Part shown: positions 13,801 through 21,459 of the stretch, piece after piece
How the letters are laid out: every line of letters begins with the position of its first letter
How positions within the stretch are numbered: the stretch's first letter is position 1
IMG/VR virus record: IMGVR_UViG_3300037847_000296
Location: 1 to 21,459 of that record
Source: a virus
Length of the DNA stretch: 21,459 bases
Reading direction: 5' to 3' (one strand)
Program-made: the position numbers and the translations under genes
Notes under the pieces: generated by a model
The model's input: only the letters and a program-made list of their open reading frames with translations
Told to the model about the DNA's origin: nothing
Databases searched by the model: none

Positions 13801-15498
13801 TAAAGATGCCTTACCTTTTAAAGTTGCTCCCTGTTGTTTAAATAACAATTTACTAGTAGTGTCTAATGGACCTCCATACGCACTTAATCTAGAAGCAGTA
13901 GTGCCCGCAGTATTAATTTTAGCCCACGTAGCTACGCTTCTTCTTAATTGCTTTTCAACAACTTCTTCAGCTATCTTTTTATTCTTAAAAGAAAAATCAC
14001 TTTCTTGTATTCTTTTTTGAAATACTCCTGCTGTAATACCTAAAGCAGTTAAACCCCACATTAAACTACTATCATCTTCATCACCAAAAGCAGAACCAAG
14101 ACCATAACCTACTGCTCCTCCAAAAATAGGTCTAGTAGTTTCAAACATAATAGAACGAGTTAAATTTTCAGTAAGGTTTCCTTTTTTATTTAACTCAACT
14201 GCAGCCGATAATCCAACATCAGCAATATTATTAGCTTGGTCATATAATTTATCATATTGAGAACTACTAGCTTTTCTAGCATTATTTGCAGCTTCTTTTA
14301 ATTCATCAAAATTCTTGACACCTACCCTAGTATATATTGAATTTAATTCTTCTAAAGGTTGTTTTAATACTTCATCAACATCATAAAGTTTGTTTAATTC
14401 TTTATTTAAAACTTCAGATTGATTTATTTGTTTTTTAACTATACCACGTTCTTTATTAATAACAGACTCTCGTATTTTAGATAGTGGAGTATATGTAGGA
14501 CTAACTTTACGAGCAGGAGCTTGTCTAATTTTATCTAAATCTTCTTTACTTACGACTCTCATTTTTTGATCGTCACGTAAGACAGCAGGTTTTGCTCTTA
14601 ATTCAGCTAACTCCTTACCATATTGTTTTTCTTTAAGAGATATATCTTTTTCTATTTTTTTCTTTTTACCCTCTAAACTTTTATAGTCTCCACCCCTCAT
14701 ACTTTTTTTAAGTTTAACAGCATCTAAATACGCATATCTAACTTTTTCTAGATCGTTTACAATTTGCCCATTATTGGGGGCATCTTGTAAAGCCATTACA
14801 CTTTTTTGAACATAAGGTTGGGCTAATGCACTAGACGTAACTTCGTCAAGGTCTGTTAATTCTTTATCAGATAATGTGCCCCTGCCAAATTTTCTAGCCA
14901 CCACATCTCCTAATAAACTAGAACCACCGCCTATTGTTCCTGCAATAGCTAGAGTTGTTGGATCAACTTCTCCATATAAAGTTTTTTCTCGTAATGCCAC
15001 GTCTGCTGTAGTTATTCCTGCTCCGGTAGCAGCTACAGCAACCTTTCCAGATTTAGCAATTTTGGTCCAAGGAACTAAGAATGTTATAGGGTCTGCTAAA
15101 GCAACACCTACTCTTCCTGATAATATTGCAGCATCTTCCTCTTTTTCTTTTAATCCTTTAAATTCAGGGAAGTCTTCATATATCTTTGCTTGTCTCTCAG
15201 CTTCTATTCTTTTAGAAGCCTCATCAAAAGTTTCTTCTGAAAATGCAGATTGTAATGCTGCTTTACCTAATCTATAAGCACTCCCTATTATAGCAGGCTC
15301 TTGAGCAGCCCCATATGCAAATTTTCTAGAAGTGTCTATGTTTTCTAGATTTACGGATTGTGCGAAGTCTATAGGTTGAGTAGGAGAAGATGAAGATGAA
15401 TCTTGCAATTCACTAAACATAGTTTGAAAATCATTAGATTTTTCTTCTTTTTCATCAGACTCTAACTGACTAAAAAGATTTTGAAAATTATTAGACAT
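10816..15498 (-). CDS. Giant internal virion / DNA-ejection-type protein, 1560 aa
   Basis: This is the largest gene in the window, placed just before the lysis cassette as T7 gp15/gp16-like ejection proteins are placed in late operons. The 1560-aa product mixes Ala/Gly-rich hydrophobic stretches (about 125-200 and 455-495) that could insert into membranes with long charged helices (about 260-420). A GFMPVIRAYGKQFREGK-type block and a RKFFQIVQLERITNYARARA helix recall large polyvalent-protein domains in phage internal proteins. The N-terminus carries a duplicated SN(N/D)FQ motif and the C-terminus a DGGLA-containing tag. I see no clear transglycosylase Glu motif, so enzymatic activity is not claimed. 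There is no Shine-Dalgarno before the ATG; it lies six bases after the upstream stop, suggesting reinitiation. The family call is inference from size, position and composition. Confidence 0.72.
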   Translation of the reverse strand: MSNNFQNLFSQLESDEKEEKSNDFQTMFSELQDSSSSSPTQPIDFAQSVNLENIDTSRKFAYGAAQEPAIIGSAYRLGKAALQSAFSEETFDEASKRIEAERQAKIYEDFPEFKGLKEKEEDAAILSGRVGVALADPITFLVPWTKIAKSGKVAVAATGAGITTADVALREKTLYGEVDPTTLAIAGTIGGGSSLLGDVVARKFGRGTLSDKELTDLDEVTSSALAQPYVQKSVMALQDAPNNGQIVNDLEKVRYAYLDAVKLKKSMRGGDYKSLEGKKKKIEKDISLKEKQYGKELAELRAKPAVLRDDQKMRVVSKEDLDKIRQAPARKVSPTYTPLSKIRESVINKERGIVKKQINQSEVLNKELNKLYDVDEVLKQPLEELNSIYTRVGVKNFDELKEAANNARKASSSQYDKLYDQANNIADVGLSAAVELNKKGNLTENLTRSIMFETTRPIFGGAVGYGLGSAFGDEDDSSLMWGLTALGITAGVFQKRIQESDFSFKNKKIAEEVVEKQLRRSVATWAKINTAGTTASRLSAYGGPLDTTSKLLFKQQGATLKGKASLSVEEREMLAIQEYSRVINEEVLPFIDDEMAIAAGKLQNRFITEQDVFAKFSEDKARKVLLYRDNIQKFTDEIANSVDDVGIVWNRLDENEVYGLTQMWDWDAIHKSPVKFKEKLYSAIAQQNSLHPLKDSTRIEKIADEFTASLAGLQTKTVFDKNNNVIIPLTKNFEKKRILTDQKSRLLMEDFLINDPRLTLQTLVNNTTKSVEFARTFGPKGELLRSIRKQVHDKYSIEEVDPKGIRSRKLKQKELDQLNNSIDGYFGLYQANQRWSDTAQTTVAGLTGLANSTMLTRVAIPSLGDLIQPLQNSGFMPVIRAYGKQFREGKTFADQGLGIKYSSQIENELRALQFGVNPNNVWQKGIADFNRKFFQIVQLERITNYARARAYDAGVYRAFDISKKKKFKSSLKTEAEALGLGENELKVLRQFTNAEEAYKDAVGKKILHTAGFKSAERDALIPTVGNRLLFAQSNNPGIRALGQFLSWAQAKTTQTNALLTRIEDGDTKQAVRMLAALSLYGGVRELQIALSPSAYFENEDNVPERFSSKWLGQAFTLSGNVPFQVDKIANAFAGPGATSPVTSMVPVLSLMDDLVRVPKKSYLNVRADDYVGVASNVLDVTPFGRDFKNMLRKAGVVDIKDDPNRETLSELERLLKSTGGAIGDEYKVDDVPYVKEDSKERVNPFTGEPYTALYQRDRVALGIGGPLSKIIKNAYDELGIDEKFITKWRADKDIEVKIKEEQSGLPQRVERNNEVVAAANKLKEGDINQDEYIRVVREQMPIKLAKEVPPMPTNVEIAAALKSDQVEKGILNVNTKLKQNELVGLRLDIPAYNSYDTWIVSIHDGTKTSGKAKAYSQTGWIKDVEFGTSPLAAFNIATSKPKSTIGRMFGKWKKHDPEFLNKKAKELLNDPEWTQVGFNPYRHSYFYEKATGDPVVSASEVIQIGPLVLAKNIKKTKPTDKQFEIDRFFKKGEGKKFNFNDGGLATDEIEEHLIYKMLGS

Positions 15499-15504
15499 TA
15501 TAAA

Positions 15505-17427
15505 TTAACTTAAAAATTCAGATATTCTATCTAGTAGAGTAGGGTCTTTTTCTAATCTTTTTTCTAACGTAATACCCATTCCTCTGGTTGCTTCTTTTAC
15601 AAATGTATCCATACTGAAACCAAACAACTCTTCAAATTGCTCTTGTTTGTTTTGAGATTCTTTTAGTTTTTGTTCATAAGCATCATATTCTGAAGCAGTT
15701 AATGTATATTTAAATCTAGGTTTAGAAACAGAGCTTCTTCTTATATCTACAATCATATTAGTAACATTATCTAAAACACTTTGTTCTTTTTCTTGTGCTT
15801 CATCACGTGCTTGTTGCTCTCTTCGTTTGTCAGGTATTCCTGCTTCTATTTGATATTTACTGTATACATTTCTATCATCTACACTTTCATCAAAAGTTAA
15901 TGGAAAGTCTCCTCCTAACTCCTCACCATACTCTGCTTCAAAACTTCTAGCAAATTCTTGTCTAAATTCATCCGTTAAACCTCTCCATTTTTTCATGGTA
16001 ATCATTCTTCTTGCTTCTTCTGCATTCGTAGGAATACCTGTATTTTCATACTCTTCTTTTTCATATGGTTGACTATCAAAAACATATTCATCTTTAGTAA
16101 AGCCACTAAACAAACCTTCTTTATTCGCTAAACTAATACCACGTAATTGTGTTTTTAATGCATATTCAATTGCTACTGGTTCTAAATTTGTATTTAGTGT
16201 ACCTTTCTCAACAATACCATATCTAATTGCATAGTCAGCATTACGTATAACTTCGTCTAGAAAATATGCCATTTCTCCGTCATTTAAGTTTTTAATTTTT
16301 TCGGCTTGCTTTTCAGGTAATCTAGTAATTTTAGAAAGTATAGCATTTTTTGTTTCTTTAACATTAAAAGAAGATTGTGGTAAAGGTACAATACCTTCTC
16401 TAGTTATAGCACTATATAATCTTTTATCAGATTGTTTTTCAGATTGTCTTAATTTATTTAGTAATTGATTTTCATTTAATGCTTCATCTACAAAATTAGT
16501 TTGTTTCCAATTACTCCAATCAGCCACATACTCACTCCTATCTTTCGGTTTTAATCGTATAGATATTGAAGGCTTTAACATGTCTCCCATTTCCTTTTCA
16601 GTAAACATTGTAAATGATTCGTTACCGTCTACGTCTGTTATTATTTTATAGGCTTTACCATCCCTAAACTCAATTCTAGTTTTTTCTTTTCTAAACTGAC
16701 CTTTGGCAGGATTAAATAAATCTAGATCAGCAGCTACTTGAGTACTAACTCCTGCTTTCCCTGTACCTCTTCTAGATTCTAATAAATCAGGAGAATATGT
16801 TGTTTTAGTTTTATCTATATCAGCAAGTTCAATTGGATCACGCCATCCAACTTTTTCTGCTATAAAATTGAATACTCCTGCAGGAACTTCTTTTTTCTGC
16901 ATATCTCGTAATGGTGAAATATATTCTTCTAATGTAGGAGCAGGCATACTAACTCTATTTTTGTTATAAGCATCTAGTTTAACTTGAGCAATCCTATCTA
17001 AATCAGCTAAATAATCTTTAGAAAATTCATCATTTGCATCTATAGTACTAAAATCTGCGTCAGCATATTTAGGTAGTTTAGCTAAGTCAGCAGCAGCTAA
17101 TGTTCTTGCATGATACATAGCCCCATCACCATTTTCTATAGCATCTCTAAAACCTTTTTGACTGTCATACTCTTTTTGAAGTCTATTATAATCTGCTTTT
17201 TCTTTTATAATTAATTTTTCAATTTCGTTGTTGCGTTCATCTAAATTTCGAGTTGCTCTATTTTTCATTATTTGATCAATAGTAGAAATTCCTGTAAGCC
17301 AATTTTCAATTTTTACATCTTTAGCAACTCTTTTTTGATATTCTTCATCTCGTCTTTGTTTTTGCTGCAACAACTGACTTCCATATTCTACCGAGGAAAG
17401 ATTTGTTGGGTCTATTTTATCTACCAT
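15505..17427 (-). CDS. Probable internal virion protein, 640 aa
   Basis: This 640-aa, highly charged, mostly helical protein has no recognised catalytic motif. The first 100 residues are coiled-coil-like with many Lys/Glu/Arg/Gln (QLLQQKQRRDEEYQKRVAK and later KLIIKEKADYNRLQKEYD). The centre contains mixed alpha/beta segments. The last third is again helical and charged, ending in RLEKDPTLLDRISEFLS. It has no signal peptide and no membrane helix. It stands between the 210-aa and 1560-aa genes in the late operon. By order and size it could be the counterpart of T7 gp15-like ejection proteins, which is inference. GAGAG upstream of the ATG serves as ribosome-binding site. One base separates it from the preceding stop. 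Confidence 0.68.
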   Translation of the reverse strand: MVDKIDPTNLSSVEYGSQLLQQKQRRDEEYQKRVAKDVKIENWLTGISTIDQIMKNRATRNLDERNNEIEKLIIKEKADYNRLQKEYDSQKGFRDAIENGDGAMYHARTLAAADLAKLPKYADADFSTIDANDEFSKDYLADLDRIAQVKLDAYNKNRVSMPAPTLEEYISPLRDMQKKEVPAGVFNFIAEKVGWRDPIELADIDKTKTTYSPDLLESRRGTGKAGVSTQVAADLDLFNPAKGQFRKEKTRIEFRDGKAYKIITDVDGNESFTMFTEKEMGDMLKPSISIRLKPKDRSEYVADWSNWKQTNFVDEALNENQLLNKLRQSEKQSDKRLYSAITREGIVPLPQSSFNVKETKNAILSKITRLPEKQAEKIKNLNDGEMAYFLDEVIRNADYAIRYGIVEKGTLNTNLEPVAIEYALKTQLRGISLANKEGLFSGFTKDEYVFDSQPYEKEEYENTGIPTNAEEARRMITMKKWRGLTDEFRQEFARSFEAEYGEELGGDFPLTFDESVDDRNVYSKYQIEAGIPDKRREQQARDEAQEKEQSVLDNVTNMIVDIRRSSVSKPRFKYTLTASEYDAYEQKLKESQNKQEQFEELFGFSMDTFVKEATRGMGITLEKRLEKDPTLLDRISEFLS

Positions 17428-17428
17428 T

Positions 17429-18061
17429 TTATGTTCTCTCTAATAAACTATTATTTTTTTCTTCTTTACGTCTTTCCAAAAGACTAACCAGTTCTTGAGG
17501 AGGTTCAAAATTTTCAACCACTTCTAATGCTTCTTCTGGTACAGATTGTTTAGTAATTTGTGATGGTCTTAAATCTTTAAATTTTAAATGTTGACTCATT
17601 TGAGAATTTATATTTTTTATATCCTCTAAAGATTTTTTATCATTTTCTTCTTCATCTTCTTCATAAGATTCAAACGTATCGCCTTCATATAATAGATAAT
17701 CAATACCACACTGCTCGGCAATAGATGCTAGTATATACATAGTAGGCTCTATTAGTAACATCATTAAATCTGGATTCCATTTACCTTCTTGAAATCCGGC
17801 TTGAAGAATTAATGACGCTAAACTACCAACGGGCATACCATCTGCTAAAGTTAAAGCAATCATTTCATATGTTTCTTTTTCATATGAATCAGCAACAATT
17901 TCCATAGTAGCAGAAGATACGTTTGTAAACTTAGGAGGTTGCTCCCAAGGATACTTAGTATCAGGGTCATTTGTTAATGACTGTCCGGGAACAGGTCTTT
18001 CAAAAGGTGTTCTTCCCCCGAAACCTTCTACATTTATTAACTCATCTGGATTGATTGACAT
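17429..18061 (-). CDS. Probable structural protein, 210 aa, acidic
   Basis: This unrecognised 210-aa acidic protein sits in the late operon. Its N-terminal quarter contains a proline/glycine-rich PVPGQSLTNDP then YPWEQPPKF segment, an arrangement I associate with small structural proteins of marine phages. The middle is a compact helical, moderately hydrophobic domain (about 50-125; GMPVGSLASLILQAGF, MLLIEPTMYILASIAEQCG). A Glu/Asp-rich linker (YEEDEEENDKK) and a charged C-terminal helical tail follow. No signal peptide is seen. AAGGAG is well placed before the ATG. It is followed after one base by the 640-aa gene. It may help assemble the internal core or tail tube, but that is inference. 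Confidence 0.66.
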   Translation of the reverse strand: MSINPDELINVEGFGGRTPFERPVPGQSLTNDPDTKYPWEQPPKFTNVSSATMEIVADSYEKETYEMIALTLADGMPVGSLASLILQAGFQEGKWNPDLMMLLIEPTMYILASIAEQCGIDYLLYEGDTFESYEEDEEENDKKSLEDIKNINSQMSQHLKFKDLRPSQITKQSVPEEALEVVENFEPPQELVSLLERRKEEKNNSLLERT

Positions 18062-18072
18062 GTATATTCTCC

Positions 18073-19152
18073 TTAACTAGCTAACAGGGTCGTGTCGTAA
18101 ATATGTCCTGCTTGTTTATATTTGTTTAATAAACTTAACGCAGTGGTAGGTGAAGGGCTTGGTAAACTCGTTTGAGATGCAAACTGCTCCATTGGCATTT
18201 GTCCATAGAGTCTTTCTTCATTTGCTGATAATGCACTAATTGCTCCTGAAGTATCGCTCCTTCCTTGAACATAAGGATCAGGAGGGCTTGCTAATAAACT
18301 TGCAACTGTCATACCTTCTCCAATAGTAGTATTTCTTACAAACTTTGGTAGGTTAGTATCTTGAAGCGGAGCATAACCTAATGATTTATCATATACTTCT
18401 GTTAAAGTTTTAGACTCATCTAAAATATCTGCAACTCTAGGAAAGTTCCTTTCTATAAATCCGGGTTGTTTAGGGTTTACTGTAGGTAACGTAGGATCAG
18501 TTAATGCGAAATCAGGAGATACACTTTCCATTGCTAGGTCTGTACCAAATTCTACTGGTTTAGTAGATTCTAATAAAGATGTAGGTGTTTGTTTCATAGA
18601 ACCTACTCGACTTGTTTCTTCAAGTAATCTTCCTCCTCCAGTTTCTGTTCCTGCAGTTACAATACTACCATCTGTTGTAGTTCTTACAGCTTGCTCAGTT
18701 ACATCTGTAGGAGATGGCATACCGGCAAGTTTATCTCCAATTATATCTGCTTTTTGTCCTCCACTTACAACTGCATCACTTGCAAAATCAACTGATGATC
18801 CTGCATTTTTCGCAACTTCATTACTTAATTTTTCAGCACTTGCTTTTTGTGCTGTTGCAGTTTCACCAAACATTCCTTTAATACCATCGGTAATTGTACT
18901 AAACGTAGCATTGGCAGCATTACCCATAGCTCCTAAACCATTAGAAAATGCTGTGCCCATTCCTTGTCCTGCCCATAAAGTACTCGTAAAAGCTTTTGCT
19001 CCACTTAGCATCCAACCTCCAATCATCATCATACCTATAGTACCGACAATCTTGCCTAGTTTAGTTTTCATAAGTTTCTTAAAAGGCTTACCAATAGCTT
19101 TACCTATTTTCTTTATTCCTTTACCTATCTTTTTAACAAATTTCTTAAGCAT
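18073..19152 (-). CDS. Probable ejection/internal virion protein with cationic amphipathic N-terminus
   Basis: This 359-aa protein starts with a strikingly basic amphipathic helix. Residues 1-34 contain 14 lysines and no acidic residue, with a repeated K-K-I-G-K pattern. A hydrophobic segment follows (about 35-55, IVGTIGMMMIGGWMLSGA) and then a Gly/Ala/Ser-rich stretch. The remainder is low in recognisable structure: Thr/Ser/Pro-rich, with repeated small residues, ending in YKQAGHIYDTTLLAS. The cationic helix plus hydrophobic helix resembles membrane-active peptides. In a virion protein it suggests insertion into the host membrane during DNA entry, analogous to T7 gp14. No Sec signal is called because the basic region is too long. 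GGAAGG lies upstream of the ATG; the preceding 708-aa gene ends five bases before it. Confidence 0.68.
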   Translation of the reverse strand: MLKKFVKKIGKGIKKIGKAIGKPFKKLMKTKLGKIVGTIGMMMIGGWMLSGAKAFTSTLWAGQGMGTAFSNGLGAMGNAANATFSTITDGIKGMFGETATAQKASAEKLSNEVAKNAGSSVDFASDAVVSGGQKADIIGDKLAGMPSPTDVTEQAVRTTTDGSIVTAGTETGGGRLLEETSRVGSMKQTPTSLLESTKPVEFGTDLAMESVSPDFALTDPTLPTVNPKQPGFIERNFPRVADILDESKTLTEVYDKSLGYAPLQDTNLPKFVRNTTIGEGMTVASLLASPPDPYVQGRSDTSGAISALSANEERLYGQMPMEQFASQTSLPSPSPTTALSLLNKYKQAGHIYDTTLLAS

Positions 19153-19157
19153 AATTT

Positions 19158-21284
19158 TTACCTTCCATAATCTGGATCATCCGCACCAGTAGCAGTTTGT
19201 GTAGTATATCCATTAAAAACTCCTTGAACTGCCTTTAATGCTTGACTAACATTCCTACCTTTATATATTAAACCATCATTACCAAGCGCAGCAATCGTTA
19301 ATGAAGCTTTACGTTGTAGTTCATTCTCATCTCTTTTAAATGCAAAGTCAGCTTCATCTCTAAGTTCTTGCCATAAAAAAGCTTGAGCTTGCATACTCAT
19401 ACCAAAAGCATTCTGTGCATTCTGTTGATTAATTGCATTTTGTGCTGCAGTATTAATTGTATTTGCCTGTCTTCTCCATTGTGTATTAGCTTGTTCAATA
19501 GCCTGTGCATTCTGTACATTCCATTGATTCTTAGCAAACTCTTGTTGAGCATTGTATTGATTAATCTGTGTTTCAAGCTGTGCATTTAATTTAGAAACAT
19601 CGGCTGCTCTATTTGCATTCTGTGCAGCAATTGCATTTTCTTGTTGTACATTAAACTGTTCCATTGCATTTTGCTGTCTAGTATTATCCATTGCAACTTG
19701 CGTAGCTAAGTTAGCCATAAACTGATTAGTTTGATTTTCACTAGCAGCATTAAATTGTCTAGCTGCATTTGTCGCAGCTTGATTACTTAACATAGCTTGC
19801 TGTTCTGCTTGAGCAGTAAACATCTTAGCTTGTTGATCATTAGACAGGTTTGCCATATCCATTTGTAGAAATGCTGCTGCATTCTGTGCAGTTAGTTTAG
19901 TTATGTTGTTTGCTTCTGCTAAATTAATCTGTGACTGTATAACTGCATTTTGTATTGTAGCTTGTTGATCAGCACTAGCCTCGGTTAAACTAACTGTTTG
20001 TAAGAATTTACTGTTACTTAATGCTGTTTGTTGATCAGCACTAAACTGTGCCATGTCCATTTTAAAAACATTACTAGCATTAGTCAATGCAGTTTGCTGT
20101 GCTCTTTGTGCATTAGCTTCAGCTTCTGCAGCCTCTATACTTCTTTGCTGTGTTGCTGCTTGTTGTAGTGCAGTTGCATTACTTTGAGCAAGAGGCATAG
20201 CAGCTTGTATAATAGAATTAAATAAAGCATCTCTTCCTACACTAGAAGCACTTAAACCTCTAGCTGCTAACATTTGTTCTACTTTAGCTACTGCCGGAGA
20301 AGCCCATACAGGTATTTCTCCATTTTCCATTCCCTCTAATAAACCATTCAATTGCCCTGTGACTAGAATTTGTTTATCTACTCCTGCAATAATTCCTCTT
20401 TCTTCTTCTGTAAAATCTGTAAGCCTATCTTCAAGAGCTTCTATATCATCACCAATTTCAGCAATTTGATCTTCTGTAAGACCTGCATTTCTTAATTGTT
20501 TTTTAGCTCTAGTAATTTTTCTTAAACTTGTACCTGCATTAACTGCGGCTGTAGCTTTTGCACCATCACTAATTTTACCTACAACTCTTTTTGTTAAAGC
20601 ACCTTCCTGTATTTCTACATCTGCTCCTTCAATTTTTTCAACATCTGCAACATCTGCTGCTGCTGCGATTTCATCTTCAGTTAGTTCTGCATCTTCGGAT
20701 ACTTCACCTTGAGCAGCTTCAGCTACTGCAGAATCTGTCTGAACAGCATCCATTTTAGCTGCAGTTACTGTATCTGGTGCAGCAGTTGTAGTAGCAGTAC
20801 CTGTAGTTGCGGTAGCATCTGTAGCTGTAGCAACTCCTGCTTCTGCAACTGACAAATCTGCATCAGTCATTTGCTTAGTTTCAGCCTCTATAGTCTCATC
20901 AACTTTTTCAGCATCAGGTATAACAGCTTCCGGAGGTACTTCTCCTTTAGCAGAAGACTCAACAGTTTCTGTAGTTCTTGCTATTCTTTTTCTTCTTTCA
21001 TCCGGATCAACTGAGGGAGGTGGTTCTGTAGGAGTTGGAGTAGGAGTAGGAGTAGGCGTAGGAGTAGCAGTCGGCGTAGGCGTAGGCGTTGGTGTTGGTG
21101 TTGGTGTTGGTGTTGGAGTAGGCGTAGGAGTTGCGTCACTTCCATTTTCCTGTTGAGCATCCATCTCATCTTGACGACCTGTTTCACGCTCACCACCATC
21201 TTGATAACCTACACGTCCACCTTGAGTATAGTCTTCTCTCAATCCTTTATTATACCTTTTTCTCTGTTTAGTTTTATTCTTCAT
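19158..21284 (-). CDS. Probable virion protein with Pro-Thr repeat and Gln/Asn/Ala-rich helical domain, 708 aa
   Basis: The N-terminus is basic (MKNKTKQRKRYNKGLR), followed by a glycine tag TQGGRVGYQDGG. A Pro-Thr dipeptide repeat (residues 52-86) and an acidic Ala/Thr/Glu-rich region (about 95-230) come next. A compact helical part (about 250-370) includes VWASPAVAKVEQMLAARGLS. The C-terminal half (about 360-640) is Gln/Asn/Ala-rich helix with recurring MDMA-x-x-S-x-DQQ units (409-419, 475-485), and a charged end follows. I recall similar Gln/Asn-rich repeat proteins among structural proteins of marine cyanophages and pelagiphages. No enzymatic motif or signal peptide is seen. GAGG precedes the ATG, which shares one base with the upstream stop. 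A role as a long helical tail or internal virion component is inferred. Confidence 0.7.
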   Translation of the reverse strand: MKNKTKQRKRYNKGLREDYTQGGRVGYQDGGERETGRQDEMDAQQENGSDATPTPTPTPTPTPTPTPTPTPTATPTPTPTPTPTPTEPPPSVDPDERRKRIARTTETVESSAKGEVPPEAVIPDAEKVDETIEAETKQMTDADLSVAEAGVATATDATATTGTATTTAAPDTVTAAKMDAVQTDSAVAEAAQGEVSEDAELTEDEIAAAADVADVEKIEGADVEIQEGALTKRVVGKISDGAKATAAVNAGTSLRKITRAKKQLRNAGLTEDQIAEIGDDIEALEDRLTDFTEEERGIIAGVDKQILVTGQLNGLLEGMENGEIPVWASPAVAKVEQMLAARGLSASSVGRDALFNSIIQAAMPLAQSNATALQQAATQQRSIEAAEAEANAQRAQQTALTNASNVFKMDMAQFSADQQTALSNSKFLQTVSLTEASADQQATIQNAVIQSQINLAEANNITKLTAQNAAAFLQMDMANLSNDQQAKMFTAQAEQQAMLSNQAATNAARQFNAASENQTNQFMANLATQVAMDNTRQQNAMEQFNVQQENAIAAQNANRAADVSKLNAQLETQINQYNAQQEFAKNQWNVQNAQAIEQANTQWRRQANTINTAAQNAINQQNAQNAFGMSMQAQAFLWQELRDEADFAFKRDENELQRKASLTIAALGNDGLIYKGRNVSQALKAVQGVFNGYTTQTATGADDPDYGR
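21027..21131 (-). repeat. Pro-Thr hexanucleotide repeat in the 708-aa gene
   Basis: About 105 bases encode alternating Pro and Thr (residues 52-86, with a single Ala). On the coding strand it is a six-base period, CCNACN, with varied third bases, so the amino-acid pattern is kept while DNA identity drifts. It probably forms a stiff, extended linker between the glycine-tagged basic N-terminus and the helical body. Confidence 0.88.
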
Positions 21285-21459
21285 TATTTAACCTCGAAAA
21301 GCTTGTCAAGTTTCTCTTCAATTTTATCTAACGTATCAAACACTCTATTCATTCCATCTGATAGTTCTTGTTTAGTTACGTATTCTTTTGCCATCTCTTC
21401 TCTTGTTTTATTTAAAAGTATGTCAAGTCTTTTAAGCTCTGACGTGTTTGCACGGATGC
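21284..21459 (-). CDS. C-terminal end of a coiled-coil protein (partial at window edge)
   Basis: The - strand frame is open from the window edge to TAA at 21286-21284, giving at least 57 residues. The sequence is helical with heptad-like Leu/Ile spacing: ELKRLDILLNKTREEMAKEY, then DTLDKIEEKLDKLFEVK. An in-frame ATG exists inside (codon before AKEYVTKQ), so a shorter complete gene is possible, but the open frame continues upstream. The stop shares one base with the 708-aa gene start, showing it belongs to the same late operon. No family is recognised from this fragment. Confidence 0.6.
   Translation of the reverse strand, partial: IRANTSELKRLDILLNKTREEMAKEYVTKQELSDGMNRVFDTLDKIEEKLDKLFEVK

Noticed and set aside
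14876-15277. 133-aa + strand frame antisense to the giant virion gene
   Set aside because: It is long only because the opposite strand encodes an Ala/Gly-rich stretch. There is no ribosome-binding site and no operon context.
20981-21199. 72-aa - strand frame with His-Gln and Leu-Arg repeats
   Set aside because: It is an out-of-frame reading of the Pro-Thr repeat in the 708-aa gene.
1-21459. Prophage or integrated-element interpretation
   Set aside because: No integrase, attachment-site repeats, tRNA or cellular flanking genes are visible. Nothing here distinguishes a prophage from a free phage genome, so none is claimed.

Overview
The window is part of the genome of a lytic-type tailed bacteriophage. 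It is AT-rich, very compact and free of tRNA, rRNA, IS or CRISPR features. The gene set is T7-like in flavour: the tail of a family-A DNA polymerase, a T7 endonuclease I homologue, a PD-(D/E)XK exonuclease, a class I ribonucleotide reductase, a T4-type lysozyme next to a holin, and a run of large ejection-protein-like genes. Low G+C, tiny overlapping genes and glycine-tagged virion proteins suggest a marine podovirus, perhaps one infecting SAR11-like or other AT-rich Alphaproteobacteria. That host guess is inference. No capsid, portal, terminase or RNA polymerase gene lies in the window.

The layout is two convergent arms. The + strand arm (1-6242) is a DNA-metabolism operon: DNA polymerase C-terminus, a small PD-(D/E)XK nuclease, a RecB/Cas4-like exonuclease, two unknown small genes, endonuclease I, a DUF3310-like protein, nrdA, two small unknown genes, nrdB, a small unknown gene and a membrane-anchored coiled-coil protein. 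These would degrade and resolve host or replicating DNA and feed dNTPs to the phage polymerase. Almost every junction is a stop/start overlap or a gap of a few bases, so translational coupling is likely.

The - strand arm (21459 down to 6239) is a late operon. It holds the end of a coiled-coil protein; five probable virion or ejection proteins of 708, 359, 210, 640 and 1560 aa; then a lysis block (endolysin, a 50-aa gene, a three-TM holin, a 56-aa gene). A hairpin followed by a U-tract comes next. Beyond it are two genes whose products carry Sec signal peptides: a 350-aa Asn/Thr-repeat protein with a Cys-rich C-terminal domain, and a 707-aa protein with a nidogen-like (NIDO) domain, three Cys-pair repeats and a very acidic central tract. 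The arms meet with a four-base overlap of opposing stop codons.

The most unusual part is this two-gene secreted module (6239-9389). It is placed after the lysis genes, apparently behind its own terminator, and encodes exported, probably disulfide-bonded proteins rather than classical cytoplasm-assembled virion parts. Its function is unknown. Several real small genes (58, 50 and 56 aa) sit in the gaps between larger genes.
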